From assembly GCF_003319105.1 (NCBI RefSeq), contig NZ_QOHH01000001.1, forward strand, positions 434,001-498,000: 64,000 bases of DNA, given 5' to 3'. Shown here one piece after another: positions 37,710 through 45,695 of the stretch. The position numbers and the translations under genes are program-made. This DNA comes from Blastococcus sp. TF02-09 (GTDB lineage Bacteria > Actinomycetota > Actinomycetes > Mycobacteriales > Geodermatophilaceae). A model generated the notes under the pieces. That model saw only the letters and a list, made by a program, of their open reading frames with translations. It had not been told where the DNA came from and searched no databases. How positions within the stretch are numbered: position 1 is the stretch's first letter; every line of letters begins with the position of its first letter.

Positions 37710-38297
37710 GTGGGCGGATTCCGGCAGCAGACCGAGGACCAGATCCTCGACCGCGCCGCCGCCCTCCTCGCCCGGCGCGGTACCCGCACGTCGCTGCAGG
37801 AGATCGCCGACGCCGTCGGCCTGTCGAAGGCCGGGCTGCAGTACCACTTCCCCACCAAGGACGCGCTGCACTCGGCCGTGCTGGCGAAGGCCGCCGGGAT
37901 CGGGCAGCAGGTGCTCGACGTCGTCGGCGACCTGCCGCTCGGCCCCGAGCGGGACCTCCGGGCCATCGAGGCCTGGATCGACGTGGCCCTCGCCCACCCC
38001 GGTCTGGTGTCGCTGCTGCTGACCCCGGTCAGCTCCGCGGTCGCCGACGACCCCGCCGACGACGGCGCCGAGGCGGTCCTCGCGTCGGCCACCGCCGCGC
38101 TCGCCGCCTTCGGGGTGGACCTGGAGGCCGCCACGGCCGAGCGGACCGTGCGCGTCTCGGCCGCGCTCGCCGCCCTCGGCGTCCTGACCCTCGCCGCCCA
38201 CCAGAACGACCTCACCGTCGCGTGGCGGCCGCACATGGTCGTCGCCTGCTTCGACGCGCTCGGCCACCGCCGCCCCGTCCCCACCCCGGAGGCCTGA
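37710..38297 (+). CDS. TetR family repressor of the adjacent MMPL exporter
   Basis: A 195-residue protein. The N-terminal HTH reads R-T-S-L-Q-E-I-A-D-A-V-G-L-S-K-A-G-L-Q-Y-H-F-P-T-K, the classic TetR form; the C-terminal ligand pocket has no recognised class. Two tandem palindromes directly upstream are likely its binding sites. The MMPL gene starts 3 bases after its stop, so repressor and transporter form one operon, as is usual for efflux control. Confidence 0.9.
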   Translation: MGGFRQQTEDQILDRAAALLARRGTRTSLQEIADAVGLSKAGLQYHFPTKDALHSAVLAKAAGIGQQVLDVVGDLPLGPERDLRAIEAWIDVALAHPGLVSLLLTPVSSAVADDPADDGAEAVLASATAALAAFGVDLEAATAERTVRVSAALAALGVLTLAAHQNDLTVAWRPHMVVACFDALGHRRPVPTPEA

Positions 38298-38300
38298 CCC

Positions 38301-40493
38301 ATGGCTCACCTGCTGTCCCGGATCGGCGCCTTCGGGCACCGCCGCCGGCTGGCCGTCGTCCTCGTCTGGCTGACGGTCCTCGTGGCCGGCGGCGTCGGCG
38401 CGGCCACGCTGGCCGGGGAGACGTCGAACAGCTTCTCCATCCCGGGCCAGGAGTCGACGGTCGCGCAGGAGCTCATCACCGAGGAGTTCGGTGCCGGGGG
38501 CGCCACCGTCGACGTCGCCGTCGCGACGCCGGACGGCGGCACGCTCACCGACCCGGAGACCGCCGCGGCGGTGGGCGAGCTGGTGCAGACCCTCGGCGGG
38601 CTGCCCGGCGTCGTCTCGGCCAGCAACCCGCTGGACCCGGCGGCGCCCGCGGTCAACGCCGACGCGACCATCGGCTACAGCACGGTGACCTACGGCGGCC
38701 TGATCGAGGACGTGACCGACGAGCAGCGGACGGCGCTGCTGGACGCGGTCGCCGACGCCGGCACCGGCGAGCTCACCGTGGCGGCCACCGGCGAGGCGCT
38801 CGAGGCCGGCGCCCCGCACATGGGCGTGGGCGAGGTCATCGGCGTGGTCCTCGCAGTGGTCGTCCTCGCTCTCACCTACGGCTCGCTGGTCGCCGCGGGC
38901 ATGAACCTGCTGACCGCCGTCGTCGGGGTCGGGGTCGGCGTCCTGGGCATCACCATCGCCACCGGGTTCCTCGACCTGTCCTCCACCACCTCGGCGCTGG
39001 CCGGCATGCTGGGCCTCGCCGTCGGCATCGACTACGCGCTGTTCATCATCAGCCGCTACCGGCAGGAGCTGCTCCGCGGCGTCGACGTCCCGACCGCGAT
39101 CGCGGTGGCCACGGGCACGGCGGGCTCGGCCGTGGTCACCGCCGGCCTCACCGTGGTCATCGCCCTGCTCGGCCTGTCCGTGGTGGGCATCCCGTTCCTG
39201 ACCCAGATGGGCGTCGCCGCGGCCGCGACCATCGTCGTCGCCGTCCTGGTCGCCCTCACCCTGGCCCCGGCCGCGATGGGCTACCTGGGCAGGCGCGCCC
39301 TCCCGCGCAAGGTCCGCGCCGCCGGTGACGAGCGCCCCGCCCGGCGCAGCGGGGGCCCCGGCCTCCTCGCCCGGTGGGTCGCGGCGGTCACCCGGCACCG
39401 GGTCGCCACCGTGCTCGGCACGGTGCTGGCGCTGGGCGTCCTCTCCCTCCCGGTCACCTCCATGGCGACGACGCTGGTGCCCAGCCCGGAGCCCGGCAGC
39501 ACCCAGGCCCGCGCGCAGGAACTCCTCGCGGAGGGCTTCGGCGAGGGCATCAACGGCCCGCTCGCCGTCCTCGTCCGGGGCGAGGGCGCCGCAGAGGCCG
39601 CGGCCGGGCTCGGCGAGCCGCTGTCCGCGCTGCCCGACGTCGCCTTCGTGACCCCGCCGGTGCCGGACGCCGACGGCACCGCGGCCCTGGTCACGGTGAT
39701 CCCGGAGTCCGGTCCCGACAGCGCGGCCACCGAGGCCCTCGTCGGCGACATCCGGGCCTCGCTCGCGGACCTCGACGGCGTCGACACCTACGTGACCGGC
39801 GCGACCGCCGTGAGCGTCGACGTCGCCCAGGCCCTCGACGACGCCCTGCCGGTGTACCTGGTGCTCGTGGTCGGCCTGGCCTTCGTGCTGCTGGTGCTGG
39901 TGTTCCGCTCGCTGCTGGTGCCGCTGGTCGGCGTCCTGGGCTTCCTGTTCACCGTGGGCGCCTCCCTCGGCGCCACCGTGGCGGTCTTCCAGTGGGGCTG
40001 GCTGGCCGACCTCGTCGGCCTGAGCAGCCCCGGCCCGCTGATCAGCCTCACCCCGATCCTGGTCATCGGGATCCTGTTCGGCCTGGCGATGGACTACCAG
40101 GTGTTCCTGGTGAGCCGGATGCACGAGGCGCACACGTCCGGCGACGGCCCGCTGGAGGCGATCCGTGCCGGCTTCCGCCGCTCCGCCCCGGTCGTCGTGG
40201 CCGCGGCGCTGATCATGTTCGGCGTCTTCGCGGGCTTCGCGACCAGCCCGGACCCCACGCTCAAGTCCATCGCGTTCGCGCTGGCGGCGGGGATCGTCGT
40301 GGACGCGTTCGTCGTGCGCATGGTGCTGGTGCCTGCCGCCCTGGCCCTTCTGGGCGAGCGCGCCTGGTGGCTGCCGCGCTGGCTGGGATGGCTCCCGTAC
40401 CTCGACGTCGAGGGGTCCGCGCTCACCGGCGGCGTCGTCCCGGACGCGGCGCGCGGCGCGGCCGCCGCAGCGGAGACCGTGGGCGCCCGCTGA
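38301..40493 (+). CDS. MMPL/RND family transporter
   Basis: A 730-residue inner-membrane transporter starting at ATG 38301. Two repeats are each made of one membrane segment, a large extracytoplasmic loop and a five- to six-helix bundle. The proton-relay signatures G-I-D-Y-A-L-F-I-I-S-R-Y (first half) and F-G-L-A-M-D-Y-Q-V-F-L-V-S-R-M (second half) are intact. Length is typical of actinobacterial YdfJ/MmpL-like exporters of lipids or hydrophobic compounds. It is co-operonic with the tetR gene. The last 71 bp overlap the convergent SRPBCC gene. Confidence 0.92.
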   Translation: MAHLLSRIGAFGHRRRLAVVLVWLTVLVAGGVGAATLAGETSNSFSIPGQESTVAQELITEEFGAGGATVDVAVATPDGGTLTDPETAAAVGELVQTLGGLPGVVSASNPLDPAAPAVNADATIGYSTVTYGGLIEDVTDEQRTALLDAVADAGTGELTVAATGEALEAGAPHMGVGEVIGVVLAVVVLALTYGSLVAAGMNLLTAVVGVGVGVLGITIATGFLDLSSTTSALAGMLGLAVGIDYALFIISRYRQELLRGVDVPTAIAVATGTAGSAVVTAGLTVVIALLGLSVVGIPFLTQMGVAAAATIVVAVLVALTLAPAAMGYLGRRALPRKVRAAGDERPARRSGGPGLLARWVAAVTRHRVATVLGTVLALGVLSLPVTSMATTLVPSPEPGSTQARAQELLAEGFGEGINGPLAVLVRGEGAAEAAAGLGEPLSALPDVAFVTPPVPDADGTAALVTVIPESGPDSAATEALVGDIRASLADLDGVDTYVTGATAVSVDVAQALDDALPVYLVLVVGLAFVLLVLVFRSLLVPLVGVLGFLFTVGASLGATVAVFQWGWLADLVGLSSPGPLISLTPILVIGILFGLAMDYQVFLVSRMHEAHTSGDGPLEAIRAGFRRSAPVVVAAALIMFGVFAGFATSPDPTLKSIAFALAAGIVVDAFVVRMVLVPAALALLGERAWWLPRWLGWLPYLDVEGSALTGGVVPDAARGAAAAAETVGAR

Positions 40494-41055
40494 CCCTCGA
40501 CCGTCCCCGGAGCGTCCGGTGGAGCGCGAGGAGCGCGGCCGGCCACGCCGCGGCCACCACGAGCGCGGGTGCCACGGCCGGCGCGGTGACCGGCGGCGCG
40601 AGCAGCCGGGTGCCCAGCCGGGCCGCCAGCCCCTCGCCGCCCTCCCGCATGAGCGCGGCGTGGTTCCACACGAACACCGGGCGGGCCAGCGGCGAGAGCA
40701 GCCGCATCCACGCCGGCCGCGGTCGCACCCGCCAGTCGAAGCGCACCGCGGCGCCGCCGGCCACCGCGGCGACCTCCCAGCGGCCCTCGCCCTCCACCCG
40801 CCCGCTTACCGTCGTCCGCACGCCGCGCAGCGGCTCGTCCTGCACCACCGTGGCGTCGAAGGCCATGCGGTAGGGCAGCCGGGTGCGGAAGACGAAGGTC
40901 CACACCTCGCTCCCGGCGTCGTCGGCGCCGGCCCGGGTGACGTTCTCCACCGAGGGCCACCACGCCGGCCACTCCTCGACCCGGCGCACGGCCGCCCAGA
41001 CCTCCGCGGGCACGGCCGCGACGTGCCACTCGTCGCGGAACAGGTAGCCGGGCAC
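40423..41055 (-). CDS. SRPBCC (polyketide-cyclase/START-like) protein
   Basis: A 210-residue protein starting at GTG 41055, 17 nt after the stop of the flavoprotein gene. The N-terminal ~150 residues are SRPBCC-like: A-V-P-A-E-V-W-A-A-V-R-R-V-E-E-W-P-A-W-W-P near 12-32 and a late V-W-N-H-A-A-L-M-R helix. One hydrophobic stretch (~165-185) and a basic Arg-rich tail follow, so it may be membrane-attached. SRPBCC domains bind hydrophobic ligands. The tail overlaps the MMPL gene by 71 bp. Its function is unknown, but pairing with a flavin reductase suggests a shared hydrophobic substrate. Confidence 0.75.
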   Translation of the reverse strand: MPGYLFRDEWHVAAVPAEVWAAVRRVEEWPAWWPSVENVTRAGADDAGSEVWTFVFRTRLPYRMAFDATVVQDEPLRGVRTTVSGRVEGEGRWEVAAVAGGAAVRFDWRVRPRPAWMRLLSPLARPVFVWNHAALMREGGEGLAARLGTRLLAPPVTAPAVAPALVVAAAWPAALLALHRTLRGRSRVSGRPRSPLRRPRRAPRPGRRRR

Positions 41056-41072
41056 CTGCTCGCCGGCGCCGG

Positions 41073-42638
41073 TCAACCGCCGGTGGCGGTCGACGCCGCG
41101 GCCGCCTGGGCGAGGTACTGGTGGACCAGCGCCACGGCGATCGCGCCGGACCCGACGCCGGAGGCCACCCGCTTGACCGAGCCGTGCCGCACGTCGCCGG
41201 CCGCGAACACCCCGGGCACGCTGGTCTCCAGCAGCAGGGGTGGGCGCGCCAGCGGCCAGCCCGGCGAGGCGCCGTCCAGGTCCGGCCCGGTGAGGACGAA
41301 CCCGGCGCGGTCCGTGGCGACCGCCTCCCCGAGGCACGCCGACGCCGGCCGCGAGCCGATGAGCGCGAACACGGCGTCCGCCCGCAGGGTCTCCCGCTCG
41401 TGCGAGTCGAGGTCCTCGACGACGACGGACTCCAGCACCTGCCCGCCGGCGGCGTCGACGATGCCCACCCGCGCCCGGACGTCGATGGTGGGCGACTCGG
41501 CGATCTCCTGGACCAGGTAGTCCGACATCGTCGCCGCCAGGCCGTGCCGGGCGAGGACGGTCACCCGCTCGGCGTAGCGGGCCAGGTGCACCGCGGCCTG
41601 CCCGGCCGAGTTGCCCCCGCCCACGACCAGCACCGTCCGGCCCGCCATGGCCCGCGCCTCGCTGACCGCGGCGCCGTAGAAGAAGCCGCGCCCCAGGAAC
41701 GCCTCCAGGCCGGGCACCTCCATGCGCCGCCACTCCGCCCCGGTGGCGGCGACCACCGTGCGGGCGCGCACCGTGGCGCCGTCGGACAGGTGCACGGTGT
41801 GCTCGCCGTCGTGGCTGGTCAGCCCGACCATGCTGCGGGACCAGATGAAGGAGGCGCCGAACGACCAGGCCTGCTGGTAGGCGCTGGCCGCCAGCCGGCT
41901 CCCGCTGATCCCCCGCGGGAATCCCAGGTAGTTGCGGATGAGCGAGCTGGTGCCCGCCTGCCCGCCCATGGCGAGGGGCTCGATCACCGTGGTGCGCAGC
42001 CCCTCCGACGCGGCGTACACCGCGGCGCTCAGGCCGGCCGGCCCCGCACCGACCACGACGACGTCGAGCAGCGTCTCGCCGTCCACCGGCTCCAGGAGGC
42101 CGAAGGCGGCGGCGATGTCCATCGCGCTGGGGGCGGTCAGCACCGGGGAGTCCGGCCGGAACCGCAGGACGACCACCGGGAGCTCCGGCTCGTCCAGCCC
42201 CAGCCCGGCGAGCAGCTCGGTGACCGCGAGGTGGAACTCCTCGTCGCCGGCCCGCTCCGGGCGGTAGAGCCACCCGTCGAGCCGGCCGAGCGCGATCGCT
42301 TCGAACACCGGCGCCGCCGTCTCCAGGTCCCCCCACCGCACGATGCAGGCACGCACCGCACCGGCCTGCGCGCCGCCCACCCGGGCGAGGACGTCCAGGC
42401 CGTCGGGGTCCGCGGGCCCCAGGCCGGCGAGGAACGCCGCGACCGGCACGCCCCGCCCCTGCAGGCCCGCCACCTCGGCGGCGAGCTCGTCCTCCGAGCC
42501 GCAGACGGCGACGGCGTAGTCCGCGCCGTAGCGCTTCGCCAGCTCCTCGCCGACCCGGTCGCGCACCGGCTGCGCACGGCTCATCAGGACCAGTGCCGCT
42601 CGCGCGGCCCGCCCGCTGTGCCCGTCGTGGCGGTCCAT
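41073..42638 (-). CDS. Thioredoxin-reductase-like flavoprotein fused to a receiver-like domain, no CxxC
   Basis: A 521-residue protein starting at ATG 42638. Residues ~14-190 resemble a degenerate response-regulator receiver (start [11 protein letters not shown]). The rest is a thioredoxin-reductase-type fold: FAD loop G-A-G-P-A-G (197-202), M-G-G-Q-A-G, NAD(P)H loop [11 protein letters not shown] and the late [10 protein letters not shown]. At the place of the redox C-x-x-C the sequence reads Y-G-A-A-V (Tyr321-Val325), so it cannot reduce thioredoxin by the normal route. Similar actinobacterial proteins are annotated as fused response regulator/thioredoxin-disulfide reductase. The downstream SRPBCC gene is probably co-transcribed. 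Confidence 0.83.
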   Translation of the reverse strand: MDRHDGHSGRAARAALVLMSRAQPVRDRVGEELAKRYGADYAVAVCGSEDELAAEVAGLQGRGVPVAAFLAGLGPADPDGLDVLARVGGAQAGAVRACIVRWGDLETAAPVFEAIALGRLDGWLYRPERAGDEEFHLAVTELLAGLGLDEPELPVVVLRFRPDSPVLTAPSAMDIAAAFGLLEPVDGETLLDVVVVGAGPAGLSAAVYAASEGLRTTVIEPLAMGGQAGTSSLIRNYLGFPRGISGSRLAASAYQQAWSFGASFIWSRSMVGLTSHDGEHTVHLSDGATVRARTVVAATGAEWRRMEVPGLEAFLGRGFFYGAAVSEARAMAGRTVLVVGGGNSAGQAAVHLARYAERVTVLARHGLAATMSDYLVQEIAESPTIDVRARVGIVDAAGGQVLESVVVEDLDSHERETLRADAVFALIGSRPASACLGEAVATDRAGFVLTGPDLDGASPGWPLARPPLLLETSVPGVFAAGDVRHGSVKRVASGVGSGAIAVALVHQYLAQAAAASTATGG

Positions 42639-42639
42639 A

Positions 42640-42649
42640 TAGCATGCTA
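42640..42649. promoter_or_regulatory. 10-bp perfect palindrome at the flavoprotein start
   Basis: TAGCATGCTA ends two bases before ATG 42638 on the minus strand, in a short A/T-rich patch unusual for this DNA. It may be an operator or part of the promoter. Confidence 0.3.
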
Positions 42650-42726
42650 AGGGCGCCGCCGCACGCGGGGTCAATGGGTTTGGTGGCCGGCGCTCGCCCC
42701 GTCCCCGACCGCACCGAGAGTGGATC

Positions 42727-43584
42727 ATGACCGATCCGCACGGAGCCCGGGTCGTGCTCCCCGGCACCCGCTGGCTCCTCCGCGCCTTCAGCGTGCTGAC
42801 CTTCCTGGCCTTCGTCTCGCTGTTCCTGATGGCCGCGCGCACCGACCGGTACTTCGCCTGGACGATCGCACCCGCAGCGACCGCCGCGTTCGTGGGGGCG
42901 GCCTACGCCGCCGGCTGCCTGCTGGTCGTGCTGTCGCTGCGGGAGCGGTGGTGGTCCCGCGTCCGCGTCCCGTTCGTCACGGTCCTGGTCTTCACCGTCG
43001 TCACGCTGGCCGCCACCCTGCTGCACCTGGACCGGTTCCACTTCGCCGCACCCGGCGTGGTGGCGCGGGCGGCCGCCTGGTTCTGGGTCGCGGTCTACGT
43101 CGTCGTGCCGCCCGGCATGCTGCTGATGCTCGTGGCGCAGGAGCGCCTCCCGCAGGCCGACCCGCCGGGGCGGATGCCGCTGCCGCGCGGCCTGGCCGCG
43201 GTCCTTGGAGTGCAGGGCGCGGTGTTCCTGGCGGTGGGCGCGGTCCTCTTCGTCGCCCCCGGGACCGAGACGGCCCTGTGGCCCTGGTCGCTGACGCCGC
43301 TCACGGCCCGCACGGTGGCGGCGTGGCTGCTCGCCTTCGGCGTCGGCACCGTCCTAGCGCTGCGCGACCGGGACCTCGACCGGCTGGAGCTCGCGGCCGT
43401 CGCCTACGCCGTCTTCGGCGCCCTCGAGGTCGTCGTCCTCCTGCTGTACTCCGACGTGGTCCGCTGGAACTCCGCCGCGACGTACGGCTACCTCGCGCTG
43501 GCCGCCTCCACCGTGGCCGGCGGCGGGTACGCGCTGCGCCTGACCCGCGCCGCAGGCCGCACGCACGCGAAGGCCGCGACGTGA
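42727..43584 (+). CDS. Eight-segment membrane protein of unknown function
   Basis: A 285-residue protein starting at ATG 42727, divergent from the flavoprotein gene (88 bp between starts). About eight hydrophobic segments occur from residue 20 onward, with [21 protein letters not shown] near 185 and a conserved-looking L-H-L-D-R-F-H-F-A after the third segment. No catalytic motif is evident. The W-P-W-S-L-T-P-L-T phrase recurs in a family of actinobacterial hypothetical membrane proteins. It ends 7 bp before the convergent hot-dog gene. Confidence 0.7.
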   Translation: MTDPHGARVVLPGTRWLLRAFSVLTFLAFVSLFLMAARTDRYFAWTIAPAATAAFVGAAYAAGCLLVVLSLRERWWSRVRVPFVTVLVFTVVTLAATLLHLDRFHFAAPGVVARAAAWFWVAVYVVVPPGMLLMLVAQERLPQADPPGRMPLPRGLAAVLGVQGAVFLAVGAVLFVAPGTETALWPWSLTPLTARTVAAWLLAFGVGTVLALRDRDLDRLELAAVAYAVFGALEVVVLLLYSDVVRWNSAATYGYLALAASTVAGGGYALRLTRAAGRTHAKAAT

Positions 43585-43591
43585 GCGGAGG

Positions 43592-44347
43592 TCAGCCGCT
43601 GGAGCCGAGGCGGTAGAGGGCGGTGTGGGCGACGTGCAGCACGGGCTCGCCGTCGGCCAGGACCAGGGCGTCGTAGCGCACCTCGTCGTGACGGCCCCGC
43701 CGGCCGACGGAGGTGACGCGGCCGTGGGAGGTGACCCGCGCCGGCAGCTGCGCCACCCCGAGGAAGCGGCAGTCGCTCGCGGTGTGGATCCACGGCCCCA
43801 GGTCCACGTTCCGCGTGAGCAGCCGGTGCACCGCCTTGACCAGCATCCCCGGGTGCGCCCAGGCGTTCTCCCGGTACAGCGCCAGGGGCTCGCCGACGGC
43901 GTCGAGGTACCACTCGTTCTGCTCGACGGGAACGTCCTCGTGCACGCTGCCGAACGGTCCGACGACCGGGTCCGCCACCGGCCGGTCCGCAGGCGGCACC
44001 TCGACCAGGCCGGTGAGGTCGGGCCGCTCGGCCGTCGGGGCGGTGGAGCCCAGGCACCGCACCTCGCCGTCCGGTCCGGTGACGGTCAGCGCCCCGTCGG
44101 CCACCTCGACCAGCAGCTCCTCGCCGTCGTACACCGGCCGGCGGAACCGCACGTCCACCCGCCCGCGGGAGAGCCACCCGGGCCCCTCCGCCTGGACCAG
44201 CGGGGTGGTGATCCGGGCGAACAGCTCGACCCCCGGTACCAGCGCACCGGTGAAGCCGAACCGCCGGGCGACGTCGTCGTCGTGGATCTTGTTCTGCGCC
44301 TCCTCGATGACGTGGGCGACGAACCGGTGCGGCGCAGGGGCGTCCAT
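43592..44347 (-). CDS. Hot-dog fold protein (MaoC/thioesterase-like)
   Basis: A 251-residue product starting at ATG 44347; the open frame goes back to 44407, but family-like sequence begins H-R-F-V-A-H. The N-half has G-A-L-V-P-G-V-E-L-F-A-R-I and a D-V-R-F-R-R-P-V-Y-D-G-E strand, the usual MaoC-like hydratase layout. The C-half has A-H-P-G-M-L-V-K-A-V and V-T-S-H-G-R-V-T-S-V-G, so this is probably a double hot-dog. The dehydratase D-x4-H pair is not clear. Likely ligands are acyl-CoA or acyl-carrier esters; the substrate is unknown. Confidence 0.72.
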   Translation of the reverse strand: MDAPAPHRFVAHVIEEAQNKIHDDDVARRFGFTGALVPGVELFARITTPLVQAEGPGWLSRGRVDVRFRRPVYDGEELLVEVADGALTVTGPDGEVRCLGSTAPTAERPDLTGLVEVPPADRPVADPVVGPFGSVHEDVPVEQNEWYLDAVGEPLALYRENAWAHPGMLVKAVHRLLTRNVDLGPWIHTASDCRFLGVAQLPARVTSHGRVTSVGRRGRHDEVRYDALVLADGEPVLHVAHTALYRLGSSG

Positions 44348-44431
44348 GCCCGGATGGTGGCACGGGCCCAGGCCCAGGCCCGTGCACGGCCCGTCCGCTT
44401 CCGGCAAGAACTGCTGAGGGTCGTCGCATTC

Positions 44432-45172
44432 TCAGACGAGTGGATGGCCTCCCAGCTGAGCGACCCGGAACCGGCTATAGCCACCGAGGTGGATGGCGTG
44501 CAGGCCCCCGACCGCTGCAAACGGCATCAGGTAGCAGTGGAGGTCACCGTCGATGATGAAGAAGTCATCGATCTCTTCGGGGTCGTACGTCCGCCTCTCG
44601 CCACGAGAGGTCGAGAGATACACCTTCCACGAATCGCCTGCACGCACGGTCGTCGTCTTCACCTGCACCCGGCGTGTGCCCTCGTGACCACTGACGAGCA
44701 GGTCGTAGCGGCTGGGCTCCAAGGGCCATGCAACTTCCTGGCCAGTCAGGGTGTACCACGCCGCCGCGAGGAGAGAGCCGGCACGATCGAGGTGCACGAT
44801 GTCGGGCCGGATGTCAGGACCCCGCGTGGAGGAAGGCTCGGCCGTCAGGTGTCCCGACTCGATGCCGAGTCGGGCCGCATGGCCCCTCACGGTGCGGATG
44901 GATGAGGGCCCCTCGAGTCCGAGAGCCTCGACCACCTTCGACCACGAGTCGGCGGTCCCGATCGCCGAGCGGAGTTCGGTCTCCGTCCAGCGACGCCGGC
45001 CCCTGAAGTGGTTGTGATCGGCGGAGATCCGGTCCGCGTGAGCGCGGACCGACCTCATCGCTCCGGCCGAAGTCGCGGTGAGGCCCAGTTCCCGCAGCAC
45101 ACCGCGCCAGGATGTCGACCTCGCTACTGCGGCGATGAGTTGCTCGTCGGAGTAGCTCCGCGTCCACGTCAC
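44432..45172 (-). CDS. Stand-alone PD-(D/E)XK endonuclease-like protein with HTH repeats
   Basis: A 246-residue protein starting at GTG 45172. Residues ~8-55 and ~60-108 are two related helix-turn-helix repeats, each built on S/T-W-x-x-V-L/V-x-x-L-G-L ... R-x-H-A. Such modules also precede HNH nucleases in actinobacteria. The C-terminal half has S-R-Y-D-L-L-V-S then R-R-V-Q-V-K-T-T-T, the D ... Q-x-K core of PD-(D/E)XK nucleases. Y-D-P-E-E-I-D-D-F-F-I-I-D-G-D follows, as in group-I-intron-associated endonucleases. GC content is lower than in its neighbours, and it lies next to a tRNA gene, which suggests acquisition. Confidence 0.72.
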   Translation of the reverse strand: MTWTRSYSDEQLIAAVARSTSWRGVLRELGLTATSAGAMRSVRAHADRISADHNHFRGRRRWTETELRSAIGTADSWSKVVEALGLEGPSSIRTVRGHAARLGIESGHLTAEPSSTRGPDIRPDIVHLDRAGSLLAAAWYTLTGQEVAWPLEPSRYDLLVSGHEGTRRVQVKTTTVRAGDSWKVYLSTSRGERRTYDPEEIDDFFIIDGDLHCYLMPFAAVGGLHAIHLGGYSRFRVAQLGGHPLV

Positions 45173-45185
45173 GGCCGCACGGTAG

Positions 45186-45345
45186 GGCGAGCCACTGACG
45201 CTACCCCTCGTACTGACCGCAGCTGATCGAGACCTCGACGGCCGCGACCTCGGCGCCGCAAGCGAACTCCTCCGCGAGCTCACGATCAACCCCGACCGCG
45301 ACTACAAGCCCACCGGCAGACCACCCGGATCCGCGCGCAGATGCC
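45186..45345 (+). pseudogene. Short coding remnant of unidentified gene
   Basis: From about 45213 the plus strand reads like a protein end: D-L-D-G-R-D-L-G-A-A-S-E-L-L-R-E-L-T-I-N, then P-D-R-D-Y-K-P-T-G-R-P-P-G, with G/C-rich third positions. There is no credible start codon: the frame is closed by a TAG at 45183, then runs through a hairpin into the tRNA. It looks like the 3' scar of a lost gene between the nuclease gene and tRNA-Pro. I cannot name the parent family. Confidence 0.35.
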
Positions 45346-45346
45346 A

Positions 45347-45381
45347 GACGCCCGAACCCACGTTCCGTGGGCCCGGGCGTC
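45347..45381 (-). terminator. Hairpin downstream of tRNA-Pro
   Basis: 16-nt arms beginning GACGCCCG and ending CGGGCGTC, two mismatches, 3-nt loop, 26 bases past the tRNA 3' end. It is the likely terminator of the tRNA transcript. Confidence 0.55.
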
Positions 45382-45406
45382 CGAGATGTCTTGCGACACC
45401 ACACTG

Positions 45407-45480
45407 TCGGGCTGACAGGATTTGAACCTGCGACCCCCTGACCCCCAGTCAGGTGCGCTACCAAGCTGCGCTACAGCCCG
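45407..45480 (-). tRNA. tRNA-Pro (anticodon GGG)
   Basis: 74 nt on the minus strand. Acceptor stem CGGGCTG / CAGCCCG, D-arm AGCGCAGCTTGGTAGCGC, anticodon stem CCTGA / TCAGG around loop CTGGGGG (anticodon GGG, reads CCC/CCU), T-arm with GGTTCAAATCC and discriminator A. CCA is not encoded (the DNA continues ACAGTG), so it is added after transcription. Confidence 0.97.
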
Positions 45481-45695
45481 CGCTCCTCCGCGCACTCCCG
45501 GACACCCCGGGCGCGCGATGGCCGCCCGGGAAGATTACCGCACCGCCGTCGAGCTCCCGCCGGCCCCCCGCTCACTTTCCGGCGCCCCGGACGTCCTACC
45601 CGATGACACCCGGCACGGACCCTGGAAGCCTCTTCCCCGAGGGTTCGCCGCCGTCCAGCTCGACCAGGGGCACCGCTGTGCCGAAGGGAACAACC

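Noticed and set aside
37671..40133. Minus-strand ~820-codon frame opposite tetR and MMPL
   Set aside because: Composition dominated by G, H, D, R and V as expected for a complement of a hydrophobic coding sequence; no family features.
38301..40493. Calling the MMPL transporter a mycolate (MmpL3-type) exporter
   Set aside because: No mycolic-acid synthesis or mycolyltransferase genes are present and the length fits the general YdfJ-like MMPL group.
41073..42638. Simple annotation as thioredoxin reductase
   Set aside because: The C-x-x-C redox pair is absent, so only the fold, not the activity, is supported.
44432..45480. Prophage or integrative element at tRNA-Pro
   Set aside because: No integrase, phage or conjugation genes and no visible second copy of the tRNA 3' end in the window; only a single nuclease gene and a scar remain.
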